A stretch of 64,000 nt of DNA, from the NCBI GenBank assembly GCA_023515745.1, contig JALECJ010000007.1, positions 496,001-560,000 of the forward strand, written 5' to 3'. This DNA is from Amoeboaphelidium protococcarum. Taxonomy: Eukaryota > Aphelidiomycota > Aphelidea. A program made the translations under genes and the position numbers. Numbering within the stretch: position 1 is the stretch's first letter; each line of letters begins with the position of its first letter. Below the pieces are notes generated by a model. The model did not search any database. It was not told the DNA's origin and saw only the letters and a list, made by a program, of their open reading frames with translations. Positions 34,965 to 45,702 of this stretch are shown here, in pieces.

Positions 34965-36474
34965 ATGTCGCGTAAGTCTTACGATAAGAATGAGTTCGAG
35001 CTGGGATCAGAGCTAGAGACCGCGCTGATCAGGAGCTACCTTGAACACCTCAATGGAAACCCACATAATCGGGCAAGTATAATCTCCCGTAGCTATGGAA
35101 ATCTCTCCCCTATGTCTCCAAATTCTGGTCTAAAGATGATAAGTCGCGTCAAACGTTCATTAGGTGGAAAAAGACTCAACAAGGCCGAGATGCGATGGTG
35201 AACAATGAAATGGAAGAGCCCTCCGACATTTCTCTAGAGCTTGTAATGCCGTTTCTGCGCAAGCTGGGCATGGCTAAACCCGTGACGGAGTATGGCGTCA
35301 CCATGTTTTAGACGCTGGAAGCTCAAAAGCAGTAATCTGCAGTCGGACAAGAGACTGGTCTATAAAAGCAGCCGGTTGTAGCTACCAATCTGCCCGCGTC
35401 GATTCAATCGGCGCCAGCCTCGGCCTATAAGATACATATCCCCGATGGTGCCAACATACTAAGCTATCTCCCACGTGAACAAGAGATGGCTACCGCCACT
35501 TGGTACCTCAGAGTCATGCTGAGAAAACTGCCTTCCGTGCTAGAGCCTCCAAATATCGAGGCGAATTATGCTTCTGTGACAAATCTTGGCGAGGAGTAGG
35601 AGCTGTTGCTCCGTGATTTCGAGCGCATGTTTGGCAGCCTAGACGAGCGGAACGCACCGTCATTCCGCGTGATTTATACGATTGTTTCAGCTGTACTGTC
35701 AATGCTGAATGTGCCGCGGTATACTCAAGAAATTGGCCGTTATTGCTGCATATTCGGCGCAATTTTTGAATGGTATGAAGCTGTGGATATGGTTGGGCGT
35801 CTGTTTGCTGCAACTGGGGCCTTGAATTAGGTACAACTCGCGCAAAACTGTGACATTCTGGCGAAGCTGTTGGCAATCAGAATGCCATAGGTAGAGAAAT
35901 ACCGTGCTGGATGACCTCTGTTTATTACAAGAACGAGTAGTCAGTGATCTCACTTCTACCAACCTGGTCAGCGATATGCTACGCGAAGGACCCACGTGCA
36001 GCATTCTATGCCATATCTGTGACCCACGCACTGACAGAGCTCCCGCACTGCACTTTAGATGATTTGTCTCGCTTAGCGGCTACAAAGCCTGGCAATCTAC
36101 TCTCCCCGGAGCAGCTATGTGGCGATGACTACATTGAGGCATATAATCTCTGTAGTCAGGCAGAGTTCGAGAGCGCGTCATATTCTATGGAATTGATCCC
36201 ACAACTCGAGAGAAAGTTTGCGCAATACTTTCAGATGGATAAGCTCCGTGAAGCACTCCCAGCGCCCACCATGGCAAGACCGTCGACTCCTGTGGACTTG
36301 AGTAAATGCAAGTAATGTGGCGGCGAAAAGATTGCTGACTGTATCGAGTGTAACGAGGCGTTTTGCAATGATCATATCGAATTGCATCAGAGCCACGTCA
36401 CCACTTTGTCTCTGGGAGCGAAGAGTAGCCCTACAAGCTCAGAGATACGCGAGTTGGCTGAGATGGATGAATGA
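34965..36474 (+). pseudogene. B-box-like zinc-finger protein, copy 2, with two frameshifts
   Basis: Three successive frames together align with the gene at 14549-16148. Frame 1 (from 34965) encodes MSRKSYDKNEFELGSELETA. Near 35075 the homology moves to another frame (NLPQLWKSLPYVSKFWSKDD, RWKKTQQGRDAM, LVMPFLRKLG, ANILSYLPREQE, and a long helical block to MPQVEKYRAG). Near 35905 it moves again (WMTSVYYKNEQS, YAKDPRAAFYAIS, KPGNLLSPEQL). It ends with the Cys/His cluster KCKQCGGEKIADCIECNEAFC. Both shifts have the same sign, equivalent to losing one base. About ten residues seen in copy 1 are missing at the second shift. No intron explains them. The gene is framed by 409-bp repeats and is probably decaying. 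Confidence 0.7.
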
Positions 36475-36592
36475 AGATCATAATAATACATGAGCAAAAG
36501 CATAATGTTAGTATTCTAATCTCTTGATTTTAAAAGATGTTTCCGCTTCAATCAGAAATCGATCGACTTTCTTCTTTGCTGAGCTAGTTGAT

Positions 36593-37756
36593 ACAACACA
36601 TCAACCTCAGGAGTAACAATAAAAGATAATTTTAACATATCCAGCCCACCAAGTCTTTTAAAAATATAATGACAAAGACGAATGGAACAATAAAGAACAC
36701 ACCTGATCGTTGGTGATGACAGAACAGCCACCTGTGACAATTGTCACAGTCTGATCAAAACACCTGTTACAACTGTCGCAGGTTAGTAGTATTATCGCTC
36801 GCACATTCAATAACTGCCAATATAATACATGGTTGCTAGTATATAATCAATTTAGTGTTTAGAGTCTAATATTACTCACAGCAAGGAGCTGGGAAGGCCT
36901 CGTGATTCCAGAACAGTTACCTGTGACAATTGTCACAGTCTGATCGAAACACCTGTTACAACTGTCGCAGGTTAGTAGTATTATCGCTCGCACATTCAAT
37001 AACTGCCAATATAATACATGGTTGCTAGTCTATAATTAATTTAGTGTTTAGAGTCTAATATTGCTCACAGCAAGGAGCTGGGAAGGCCTCGTGATTCCAG
37101 AACAGTTACCTGTGACAATTGTCACAGTCTGATCGAAACACCTGTTACAACTGTCGCAGGTTAGTAGTATTATCGCTCGCACATTCAATAACTGCCAATA
37201 TAATACATGGTTGCTAGTATATAATCAATTTAGTGTTTAGAGTCTAATATTACTCACAGCAAGGAGCTGGGAAGGCCTCGTGATTCCAGAACAGTTACCT
37301 GTGACAATTGTCACAGTCTGATCGAAACACCTGTTACAACTGTCGCAGGTTAGTAGTATTATCGCTCGCACATTCAATAACTGCCAATATAATACATGGT
37401 TGCTAGTATATAATCAATTTAGTGTTTAGAGTCTAATATTACTCACAGCAAGGAGCTGGGAAGGCCTCGTGATGACAGAACAGCCACCTGTGACAATTGT
37501 CACAGTCTGATCGAAACACCTGTTACAACTGTCGCAGATCAGTAGAGTCGCAAATTAAGCAGGAGGTTAGAGACATGGAAACTCCAAGTTTACTAATAAA
37601 TGTTCAGACAGAGAGAACTGCGCGTAGAGATATTATCATGTATCACTTTTTGTTAAAGACTATAATCTGAGCACAATGAAGCCACCATAAAACTCCGCAA
37701 TAGAGACACGCCAAAGCATGTACGCCGACAAACAAGCTAAATCATTATGCAAAAGC
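36593..37756. repeat. 409-bp direct repeat, right copy, expanded by tandem units
   Basis: Its ends match 34108-34516 almost exactly. Its extra length of about 756 bp equals four 189-bp units inserted around the palindrome. It starts 118 bp after the zinc-finger gene and ends 124 bp before the nicastrin ATG. The nicastrin TATA-like TATATAAG lies at 37797-37804, just outside the repeat. Confidence 0.9.
36735..37490. repeat. 189-bp tandem array, four units plus partial fifth
   Basis: TGACAATTGTCA begins at 36735, 36924, 37113, 37302 and 37491, exactly 189 bp apart each time. Units differ at only a few positions. Each carries the 16-bp palindrome TGTGACAATTGTCACA, a degenerate second copy (CCTGTTACAACTGTCGCAGG) and about 127 bp of AT-rich sequence that is absent from the single-unit left repeat. 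No coding frame is conserved. Confidence 0.95.
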
Positions 37757-37880
37757 CTCGTATTTCGTACACATTAGTTCATGTAAATTTTCAAAATATA
37801 TAAGTAGACTCTATTTTTTCTTTATTTAACTCAACCTTGTTAATCTAAATTATCCGACTAGAGACAATTAGTATGTGCAA

Positions 37881-39872
37881 ATGCAAACATTAAACGACGT
37901 TCAAACGACTCGCGGAAGAATTCCAAAGCTTTGTCCCTTTGAGTTTCACAAAAACTTACCCGTGCTGGACAGAAGCTTTAGAAACACCAGTGATTCCTCA
38001 TCAATAATTGATAATTTGTAGTGCTTTATGTAGGACATTGACCAGAGTATTTACAAGTATTTCACCTCTGCTCAGCCAGCGATCCGTAAACTAAATTCAA
38101 GTGGGTAGACTGGCAGTGCTGGTGGGAGAGCATCGGGTTCGCTACGATTCGTCTCATCTATAGAAGAGTATGAGTCGCTACGTAGTGGCTCTGGTATTGA
38201 TAGCATTGAGAGTCTGGTCGTAGCTTTGAACTCTTCCTTTTTGCAGCGATAAATGCTCTACGATCTGGACTCGTAAGCTAATGTTGCTGGTATGATTGTC
38301 GTTTATTTCAATGGTAATGTTAGTGCAAGTCAGTATCCATCATCTATGTACAGCGATGCTAGTCCCTGTGCTGAGTGTGTTTAATCTCCTCAGCTCAATA
38401 CAGATTATGTATGGAATCCGAATGGCAGAAGCTTATTGGATGTGCAGTTAAATAAACCGCTGTTTGGAGTCAATGCCAACAATACCAATCTAATACAGTA
38501 AATAGTCGCCGGCGATTAGCATAATAGAGCTGGAAGATATCCTAAAGTGGGAGTTGAGATGGAGGCTTTTATGTTTGCCGCACATAACTCTGCAACTTGT
38601 CTACGCCGGACCGAATCTCAGCCTCAAGCTTTCTGTTTCCCATTGGGATCTCAGTCTATAATTGCTCATAAAAACTTTTCTCTCGATGCGCAGACTATTA
38701 TTGTTACTGCACCGCTAGACTCTCGATCGCTTTTTGATGGCATGGCGTATGGAGCGAATGCTTACATTTCAAGCATATTGGCTTTAGTCGGAGTGTCGTA
38801 GGCTTTGTCTAGTTTCTAAATAAGTTCTACAAACATTGTATATGCTCTTTTTAATGCCGAATCTTACGATTTAACTGGTAGTAGACGATTTATACAAGAT
38901 GTGTCTTCCAAGTTTTGTGTCTAGAACAGAGATGAGAATCCAATTTGTCAGCTGCCTTACAGAAATGTCGACTAATATTCCAAGATTGACTTGAATAAAG
39001 TGTCCGCATTATTTAGTCTTCGATAGATCTCAGCTACAACTAATGGATCGTATTATGTTCGTTCAACTGGAAATGCTTCAGAGTTGGTTGATGCCATACT
39101 TTCTGGTGCCTCTGGATTAAATATCACGGCCTAGATGGCCTCAAGCTTGTAGTTGCCTCCTTCATCTGTCGCGGCATTTTTGGAATATAATTCGACTATA
39201 AAAAGTGCTATAATATCCGAATTCGACTCCCAATTTATTGATTAGAACTTCTTTAGTTAAAAAGATCGTTCATTGTCTCAATCTCAACTGGATTCCATTT
39301 GTCAAGTTTCCACTTCTGTTGCCCGTGCTGTATATAAAGTTGCTACTGGCGTGAGTAATTCTACAATATCTGCAAACTGTACCGTTTTGTCGTAGCTGAG
39401 TGAATGTATGCTGGGGAATTTTAATTGTACACTTGCGACGTAGTACTTGAATTACTCCTCTCCAGTATCAATTGATCGCTCTGTTGGTAGCTATTTCTCT
39501 TCACGGACTGTTGATTTGTTTCTGCTTCGAAGTATTTTGGGTGATTATGTGCAGACTTCTGCTGGTAATCAGACGTGCGCATTGGACGGAGACTGTGATT
39601 TGAATAAAAGCGAGTTGTGTATCAACAAGGTGTGTACTCTTACATCCTCGTATTTCCACCCCGCCTATGGTACGGGCTTAGAGTATGATGCTTGGCGTGG
39701 ACGGTTCACTGTCGTCGATCCATCTAAGCCTTCATGGACTGTTTCCAATTTCGGATACACTGGCATGAGATTCTACTAGACTGACTCTGTTGGCGCGCAA
39801 ATTGGTCAAATATTTGGATCTCTGATTATCTGTGCTCTCACCTTTATTCTGTGTAAATAGTACAAGCTATGA
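37881..39872 (+). CDS. NCSTN: Nicastrin-like gamma-secretase subunit
   Basis: Nicastrin is the large glycosylated ectodomain subunit of gamma-secretase. The 663-residue product has the M28-peptidase-like fold without catalytic residues: FMFAAHNSATCLRRTESQPQ, IIVTAPLDSRSLFDGMAYGA, and near residue 325 ALFNAESYDLTGSRRFIQDV, the counterpart of the DYIGS region. Many N-x-S/T sequons and Cys residues mark an ectodomain. A single C-terminal TM (GQIFGSLIICALTFILCKQ) is in the expected place. The ATG at 37881 gives no signal peptide. The upstream frame stays open with a hydrophobic LYFFFIQLNLV but no ATG, so an unusual start or a missed 5' exon is likely. Confidence 0.88.
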
Positions 39873-40044
39873 TTGCAATCGTGTAAATCCCAATAAAATT
39901 TGTATTTTTGTAAATAGTTTGTTTTAGTTTCAAACGGAATTGCAAAGTCTCTTTCAAATGATTATACATACACTGGTGTGCTTTTGTATAGTTGCACTTC
40001 ATAGTTTTCAAATCAATTAATTTTCATCCAAAAAATAGGAAAAT

Positions 40045-40125
40045 GCATTCTTCTGATAGTGGCCATTCAGTTCGACTCAAGTTCGAATCCCGCAAGGGGC
40101 GTGAGTTCGAGTCTCACAGAATGCA
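40045..40125 (+). tRNA. tRNA-Leu (CAA anticodon), type II
   Basis: A complete cloverleaf of 81 nt. Acceptor stem GCATTCT pairs with AGAATGC, with discriminator A. The 3-bp D stem (TGA/TCA) encloses a loop containing GTGG. Anticodon arm is TTCGA-CTCAAGT-TCGAA with anticodon CAA. The long variable arm is CCC-GCAA-GGG. T arm is GTGAG-TTCGAGT-CTCAC. The long variable arm and 3-bp D stem are typical for eukaryotic tRNA-Leu. It reads the codon UUG. No intron and no encoded CCA. It is followed 85 bp downstream by an inverted-repeat element. Confidence 0.93.
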
Positions 40126-40209
40126 TCCTTTTTGGTGGAGGAGTATATTTTTGGCTCGGTTGCTTATTTTACACGTACAGTTTAAGCAGTCAGTACAGCA
40201 TTAACGCAA

Positions 40210-41271
40210 TATGGTGTCGGCAACTGTAAACCGGGAACACTCAGCCTCCGAACGCGAGATGTTATTGCGTCATAGGGTTTCAACATTTTCCCATTTTGAT
40301 GAGTTAAATCGACGTATCTCATCGAGCTGAGTATTTCTATCTGAATATATCCGGATAATCTTTACTGTAACTCGAGTTATTCCATTTTTTAATTTACCTG
40401 TTACTCCATTGAAAACCCCCAAAATTGGCAGTCCTGATAATTGAGCTATGAACTGTTTTACAGTCGGAAATGATAGCTTTCATCGTGTCTTCAAAAGTAG
40501 TTGACGCAAATTTCTGAATTAACGTTTCGCTTTTTCACGAGACTTTTTTTGTTCCGCAACGTCGCAATGGGTAACAAGAGTAAAAGATGATGCTTGGCTC
40601 TACGACAGCGCGTCATCTTGACAACGGGTTGAGGTTCACTATTCGAAGCCAAAAGGGCAACAATTGGAATGCAAAATTGGTGTTCACTCTTGTGAAGAGA
40701 AGAGGTATATGACATGATGATCTGATCATATGCTGCCAAGGCCAATGTGCAGATGAAGTTGTTGAAACAATTACGTTTTAAGTCAGCAGGAGGAATTTTG
40801 AGCTAGAAATGGTGGGCTTCAAGCATTATCATATATATAAGCAGCTCACGTTTTTCCTTTCGTATCACACTGCAATTTAAATTCGATTGACCTTTTTTGC
40901 GCAACGCGAAGCAATACGCCAGAAAGCTTTGCAATTACAGCTTTAGGTATTTCATTACCACAGTGTAAAATGCTTTCGTTGATATATCCTCAGAAACAAT
41001 GAGGTTCTGTTGTAATTGATGTATTAGGTTCTTAGACGCTTATTAAAATGGTTTGGAGGGTAAAGCTGCAGAATTTGCTGTAAAGAAGTACAGCTCTCAT
41101 CGTAGATTTTACCTTTAGAACTATAAAACAGCCCAATCAGCCTTTCCAAGAGTAATTACGCGTAAATCCTTGAATTTCCACTACGAAAAACTTCTTGATC
41201 GCGAAAATTGGCAGTATTTTTTACGAACCGAAAATTGGCAGTGTTCCCGGTTTACAGTTGCCGACACCATA
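40210..41271. mobile_element. DNA-transposon-like element with perfect 32-bp inverted termini
   Basis: Positions 40210-40241 and 41240-41271 are exact reverse complements (start TATGGTGTCGGCAACT). TTAACGCAA occurs immediately outside the left end (40201-40209) and again at 41280-41288, 8 bp outside the right end, a possible target-site duplication. AAAATTGGCAGT occurs near 40419, 41207 and 41230 as a subterminal repeat. The interior has no intact transposase. Short open stretches exist on both strands (for example EFAVKKYSSHRRFYLQNYKT near 41060-41120 on plus). So it is a non-autonomous or decayed copy; family unassigned. Confidence 0.75.
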
Positions 41272-41402
41272 CGTTTATCTTAACGCAAAACGATGTTTAG
41301 ACAAAATATAACAAAATAAAGACGCGACATAATACGAGTTAATAAAGTATATAGATATATATATATATTGCCGGATTACTTTATCCCCTTCAAAAAATTT
41401 AA

Positions 41403-43304
41403 TCAGTTGTAAAAACTGTTCAAATGTCTCAATCTCTGTAATGCCATGGCAATAGAACGCCTCCAAGATTTCTCTTTATGAAGGGCCACATACCATGGAT
41501 GATGCTCACTGAGATTCACCAACTACTAAACTTCATGATGATTCAGTCTGCTATTCTGGCGTAGTAGTGAGAAGAGTCTGTACCATCCATTATGCAAGCA
41601 TTCCTCCATCAACTTCACCGGTTTTGTCAGTTGGAACCCCTTTCTGAACAAGATGGTCAACAAGGCGAAATCAAACGATCCACGCTCCTTCTTAACGCGC
41701 GCCATCTCATACTAGACAATATCGTCCAGCGTGACGCTTTTGCTTTTCAACAAACCAATGACAACATTAACGTCTCTCAACTTGATCAGATTTAAATCTT
41801 CATTTAGGATCAGATTCTGATAAATCACCGATTGCGAAATCTCGCCAATACGACCGGAGATCAATTAGAACTACTCGTTGAATTCAATCAATAACTGAAT
41901 AATATCAGTCTTCTCAAAAAATCCTTACTTAACTTGCCTAGAAATTCTAGTGGAAATTGCATTGGAAGACTAATCCAAAGCAATGGACAAGCTAAATCTC
42001 AGCAAGATCTTGGCTATTCTTTGCATTATACTAGAGCTTTCTAGTCCTGCCTTGATATGTAGACCGTGATTGATTACCAAACCAACATAATCATACAGCT
42101 TAGGAGATCTAGCCAAAGAAAGAGCCAGCGCCAGTCTCATGCTTGAGTATTTGTTGTACCAGCCATTAAGATAATTACCAACAGATGACACAGAATCACG
42201 ACCACGAGAAGATTCAGCCAAGTGCTATTGAAAGAGACAATCATTAGCTTCAGAGGTGCACAAAAACTTTGAAATACGGCCAAACAGCAAAAGCCACATC
42301 TCCGCATCTTACATCTCATATTCAGCAATCACCAATACTGCCAGATATCCCCATGGCTAAAACTTGGGAGGTGAAATCCAGTCTCCATTGTCCTAAAGAC
42401 TCAACTGAAGGCCTTTACGATGCGAGACCTTTCTATAAGTCTCCTCTTTGATGGCGCGATTCACTTTTGCACCTCCAGCCATTTCAATGGCATACTTGGT
42501 CAAACTGTATTGAAACTGAATAGAATCTTATTACGCGTCGGCCAAATACCTGTACCCAGCGGCCAGTAATCCAATTAGTCTTCTATACTTTTCTTCATTG
42601 TACGGATTCTTTGCCTCAAAGTACCCAAGGCCAAGAGCAATAACATGAGCAGTTACAGAGTCATAACCACCGCGACAATTCAACAGAGCCCATACAAATA
42701 AATCGCGCAACTCCTCATCATTCACCTCTAGAAGGCGCGACACCAACTCAATCTGCATCTGATAAATCGGTCTAAACGACCTGTCGTTGAACTCTTCAGT
42801 AGTTTCGAACAGAGTTGTCATTCTCTTTTGCTCGTCCTCTGTCAGACCGAGAAGCTTCTGCTGGAATACGGGAAATTCACGATTCAACACCATGTATCTA
42901 CAGGCCGCAGCATTACTATTACAAATGGTGATCATGGAAGCGACAGTTTGACTTTCACCATTAAGCTGCAGATACACCTCTTAATAGTCAGCAGGCAAGT
43001 ATTAACGCGTTGTACCCAAAGGACTGTAGCGGACATTAGATGCACCAGACGACAAGATCTAACGAACCTGAGGGGTAAAATAGTCTACGTTGACACCCTG
43101 AAACTTGTCCTTAGGTTCCCACTCATAGCCAGCATACAGAGCTTGGAGTGCATTGTTGTCTTCCTATCTCGCTGCATTGATAATTGCAAACTCATACGGA
43201 TAACCATTGTAAAGGCTTGGTAAGAACGAGTCAGATGTGCCCGTTGATTGTACCACCTAACACGCCGCCAAAACTACTGCGCTCACAATAGAATTCCAAT
43301 ACAT
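41403..43304 (-). CDS. Secreted protein family A, member 1
   Basis: A 633-residue product with signal peptide MYWNSIVSAVVLAACQ. It shares with 51702-53642 and 56176-58083 these blocks in order: YPYEFA near residue 35, EWEP, CX6CRYM near 131 (two Cys then Arg-Tyr-Met), QIELVSRLLEV with DLFVWALLNCRGGYDSVTAH, MAGGA, FQPWGYLAVL, and a C-terminal module NGWYRLFSLLR...HHPWYVALHKEKSWRRSIAM ending SFYN. The rest is predicted helical. There are no TM segments after the signal, so it is probably exported or luminal. It is divergent from family-B member 1 across 273 bp. I do not recognise the family. The frame holds many TAA/TAG glutamines and no intron. Confidence 0.85.
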
Positions 43305-43420
43305 CTTAAAAAGTAAACTACAGGATTAATAGCAGAATTACGACAATAATTGAAAACTTTCAAGGGATAAGATTGATTAACCTAACAATGAGAACATCAT
43401 AGTAATGGCTAATCTGGGCG

Positions 43421-43459
43421 AATTGTGGCGCAGGCTAGAACTCGGCCAACGCCACAATT
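43421..43459. promoter_or_regulatory. Inverted-repeat element in the shared promoter of pair 1
   Basis: AATTGTGGCG at 43421-43430 is repeated perfectly in inverted orientation at 43450-43459 (CGCCACAATT), 19 bp apart. The same GTGGCG...CGCCAC arrangement lies between the two other A/B pairs. It is a candidate binding site for a dimeric regulator acting on both genes. Confidence 0.65.
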
Positions 43460-43577
43460 ATAACAAAGGCGGCAACTTATTAGTGCAACTCCTTGTTCAG
43501 ACTCACTTTCAGGATCCACTTACTGTGTTGGTGTAAGCGATTATAAGGATACGTCTTGCTTAGGAACTGAATGTATA

Positions 43578-45413
43578 ATGAAAATTGTCGCACTTGCACT
43601 GTCAGCTATTTTGGTAACACGCGTCTCATCTGTCCCTAGATCTCACAATGAACTAACCCCACCCAACTTGATTGATGCAAAGCTTGGCGTAGATCAATCT
43701 ACAGTTATCAGTGAAAATCGTTGTGCTGTATTTGGAGATTCTGGTATAGAGCCTGTGGTCAAGTATTTTGCTGCTAACAAGAATCGCGATTTTCTGTCTG
43801 AAAAGCTTGGTCAAAGATCTAATCTGGTTTTATACTATGCCGATTATTATGGAGGATTGTCCCATAATTTGAAGGAGTATCTATCTCAGAATCCAAACGC
43901 TGGGTTGCATTTTACTGACAGTGTTTTAAATGATTTGGAAAAGTCCTCTCTATTTGATAGTTATAAGGTTCCTATAGATGAGGTTGATGTTGGCCGGGTG
44001 TTCTTTCGCGGTGTCTCGTCGGAGCTGGCTGAGTTGATCATTTATATTGTTGCGCGACAGCCAAGTCTATTGCCTGCTTATAAAGAGCGATTACTGCAGA
44101 TGAGTTAGTAGAACCGTCTGCCATCTTAAGCGGGTCTTAGTACTAATCTAGATGAACAACTGTTGGTGGGCTTGGCCGCTGTGTCCGTAGTGTTGGTTTA
44201 AGAATGTGAGACTCAGCTTGGTAGAGATTTGATGCCGCTTCTACTGCCTGGCCTTCAGTCACTTGAAATAATGCGCGTCTGTAATCGATACAATCTACTT
44301 GGTCGTACTGGGCCTTCAGAATCATCTATCTGTGCAGATTTGTTTGGCTATTTCACACGTTAAGTCTTTAAGCATTCCGGCTCAATGTCTCAGATGGATC
44401 TTCGTGCTGCCAGGGAGGCCTTTGGTGCGTAGATAAGGTACATGAGTGATTCGGATTATGTGTAAAATGCCTTAGCAATAGTGGTTGGACATCCTCATCG
44501 CGACCATAATGTCAGAGCTGTTTAGGAGTAGGCCTTTGACATGGTATTGGAAGGATTTATGCAGTCTTTTGAAAAGTCCCTTGAGCCACAGTATGTTAAA
44601 GAGGATTTGGCTTCATTGGATTATCTGAGTTAAGCTCTAAATGGTTAACAATAGTGGAAATTTTAGAGTAGAGCAAGTCAAATTGGTGTCAAAACATACT
44701 TTGGCGTACTCTGGTTTGTATATCATGTTTAGGGACTGGACAGCTTGTCATTAACTCCTGCTGCTTAATACGAGCTTGAATCCGGTGTAGTATAAAAATT
44801 TGCAGAATATTTGTCTGCTTACTGGACAGCTATTTAGTCCGATGATTAAGCTACTTATAGGGTGCTAGGTGTATTACCAGATTTGATTCCGGTGGAAGAC
44901 GAGATTAATGTGGTTAAAGCGTTAGAGTCGGATACTGATGGAGCTCCTGAGTCTAAGTGGAGCATTGCGAAGCTATTGAAGTTGACTTTGGCTGGGTAGC
45001 AATTGAGTCTGGATTCACTGATGGGCGCGTTGACCTTTTCTATTGAGCACGACCTGAAGGATATAACTGAAATCGCAAAGGTGGCTTTATAAAAGTTATA
45101 GCAATCAGGAGCTGACGAAGAGTAGGGAGAAGAAGCTTAGCCTACTAATTTACCGGACTTGTCTGAATTTACTGAGGCTGAATCCACTGGCGAATGGTGG
45201 CGCAGGGGCTTAAGTAACGTATTTTTGCCATAGAATTGGGTCTATCCAGAGGGAGTAAATGATGGCCCGAACTAGAGAAGGGCTCAGATTCATTAGCTGA
45301 TGAAGTTGTCGCAGTCGAATGAGCATTAAAAGATGGCTGATCACTTCTTTAAAGCGGCGTAGACTGTGCGCGCCAGAGGATCAGTATTTGACTCGTACAA
45401 TCTATCAAAGTGA
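43578..45413 (+). CDS. Secreted protein family B, member 1
   Basis: A 611-residue product with signal peptide KIVALALSAILVTRVSS. It shares with 49536-51497 and 53987-55915: a Tyr-rich block LVLYYADYYGGL near residue 95, DEVDVGRVFFRGV, LIIYIVARQPSLLP, LDEQLLVGLAAV then a conserved Cys and Gln (QECETQLG), SAYWTAIQSDD, DSLMGALTFSIEHDL, and near the C terminus QRRAQIHQLMKLSQ. It is mostly helical without further membrane spans. Sequence blocks differ from family A, and I see no homology between A and B. Function unknown; paired expression with A is suggested by the shared promoter. No intron. Confidence 0.85.
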
Positions 45414-45702
45414 GCTAATGAATTATACCAGTGTTAAAGTCAGTGGCATGTAGAACTGAAGAAAATAAAGTCTATTTTATATACTACGTAGCAGTCACTT
45501 ATTGATATGAGCTTACCCAGTTAAATGTAGTTAAGACACTTTTCTCATTAAAAGTTGCTCTTTCATAGTAGCTCCATCTATAAGATGGCCCAAATTCAAA
45601 CACATACCAAGACTATAAACATATGAACTATCAGACAATAACGAGCGGCGGAATTCAATAAGTAAGCTGTAAAGTCTATATTGCCACGGCTATGATTGAT
45701 AA

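Noticed and set aside
33974-36740. Nearly identical minus-strand frames (MSQVAVLSSPT...) in both 409-bp repeats
   Set aside because: The identity is simply that of the DNA repeat. The two frames diverge at once outside it and have no protein features.
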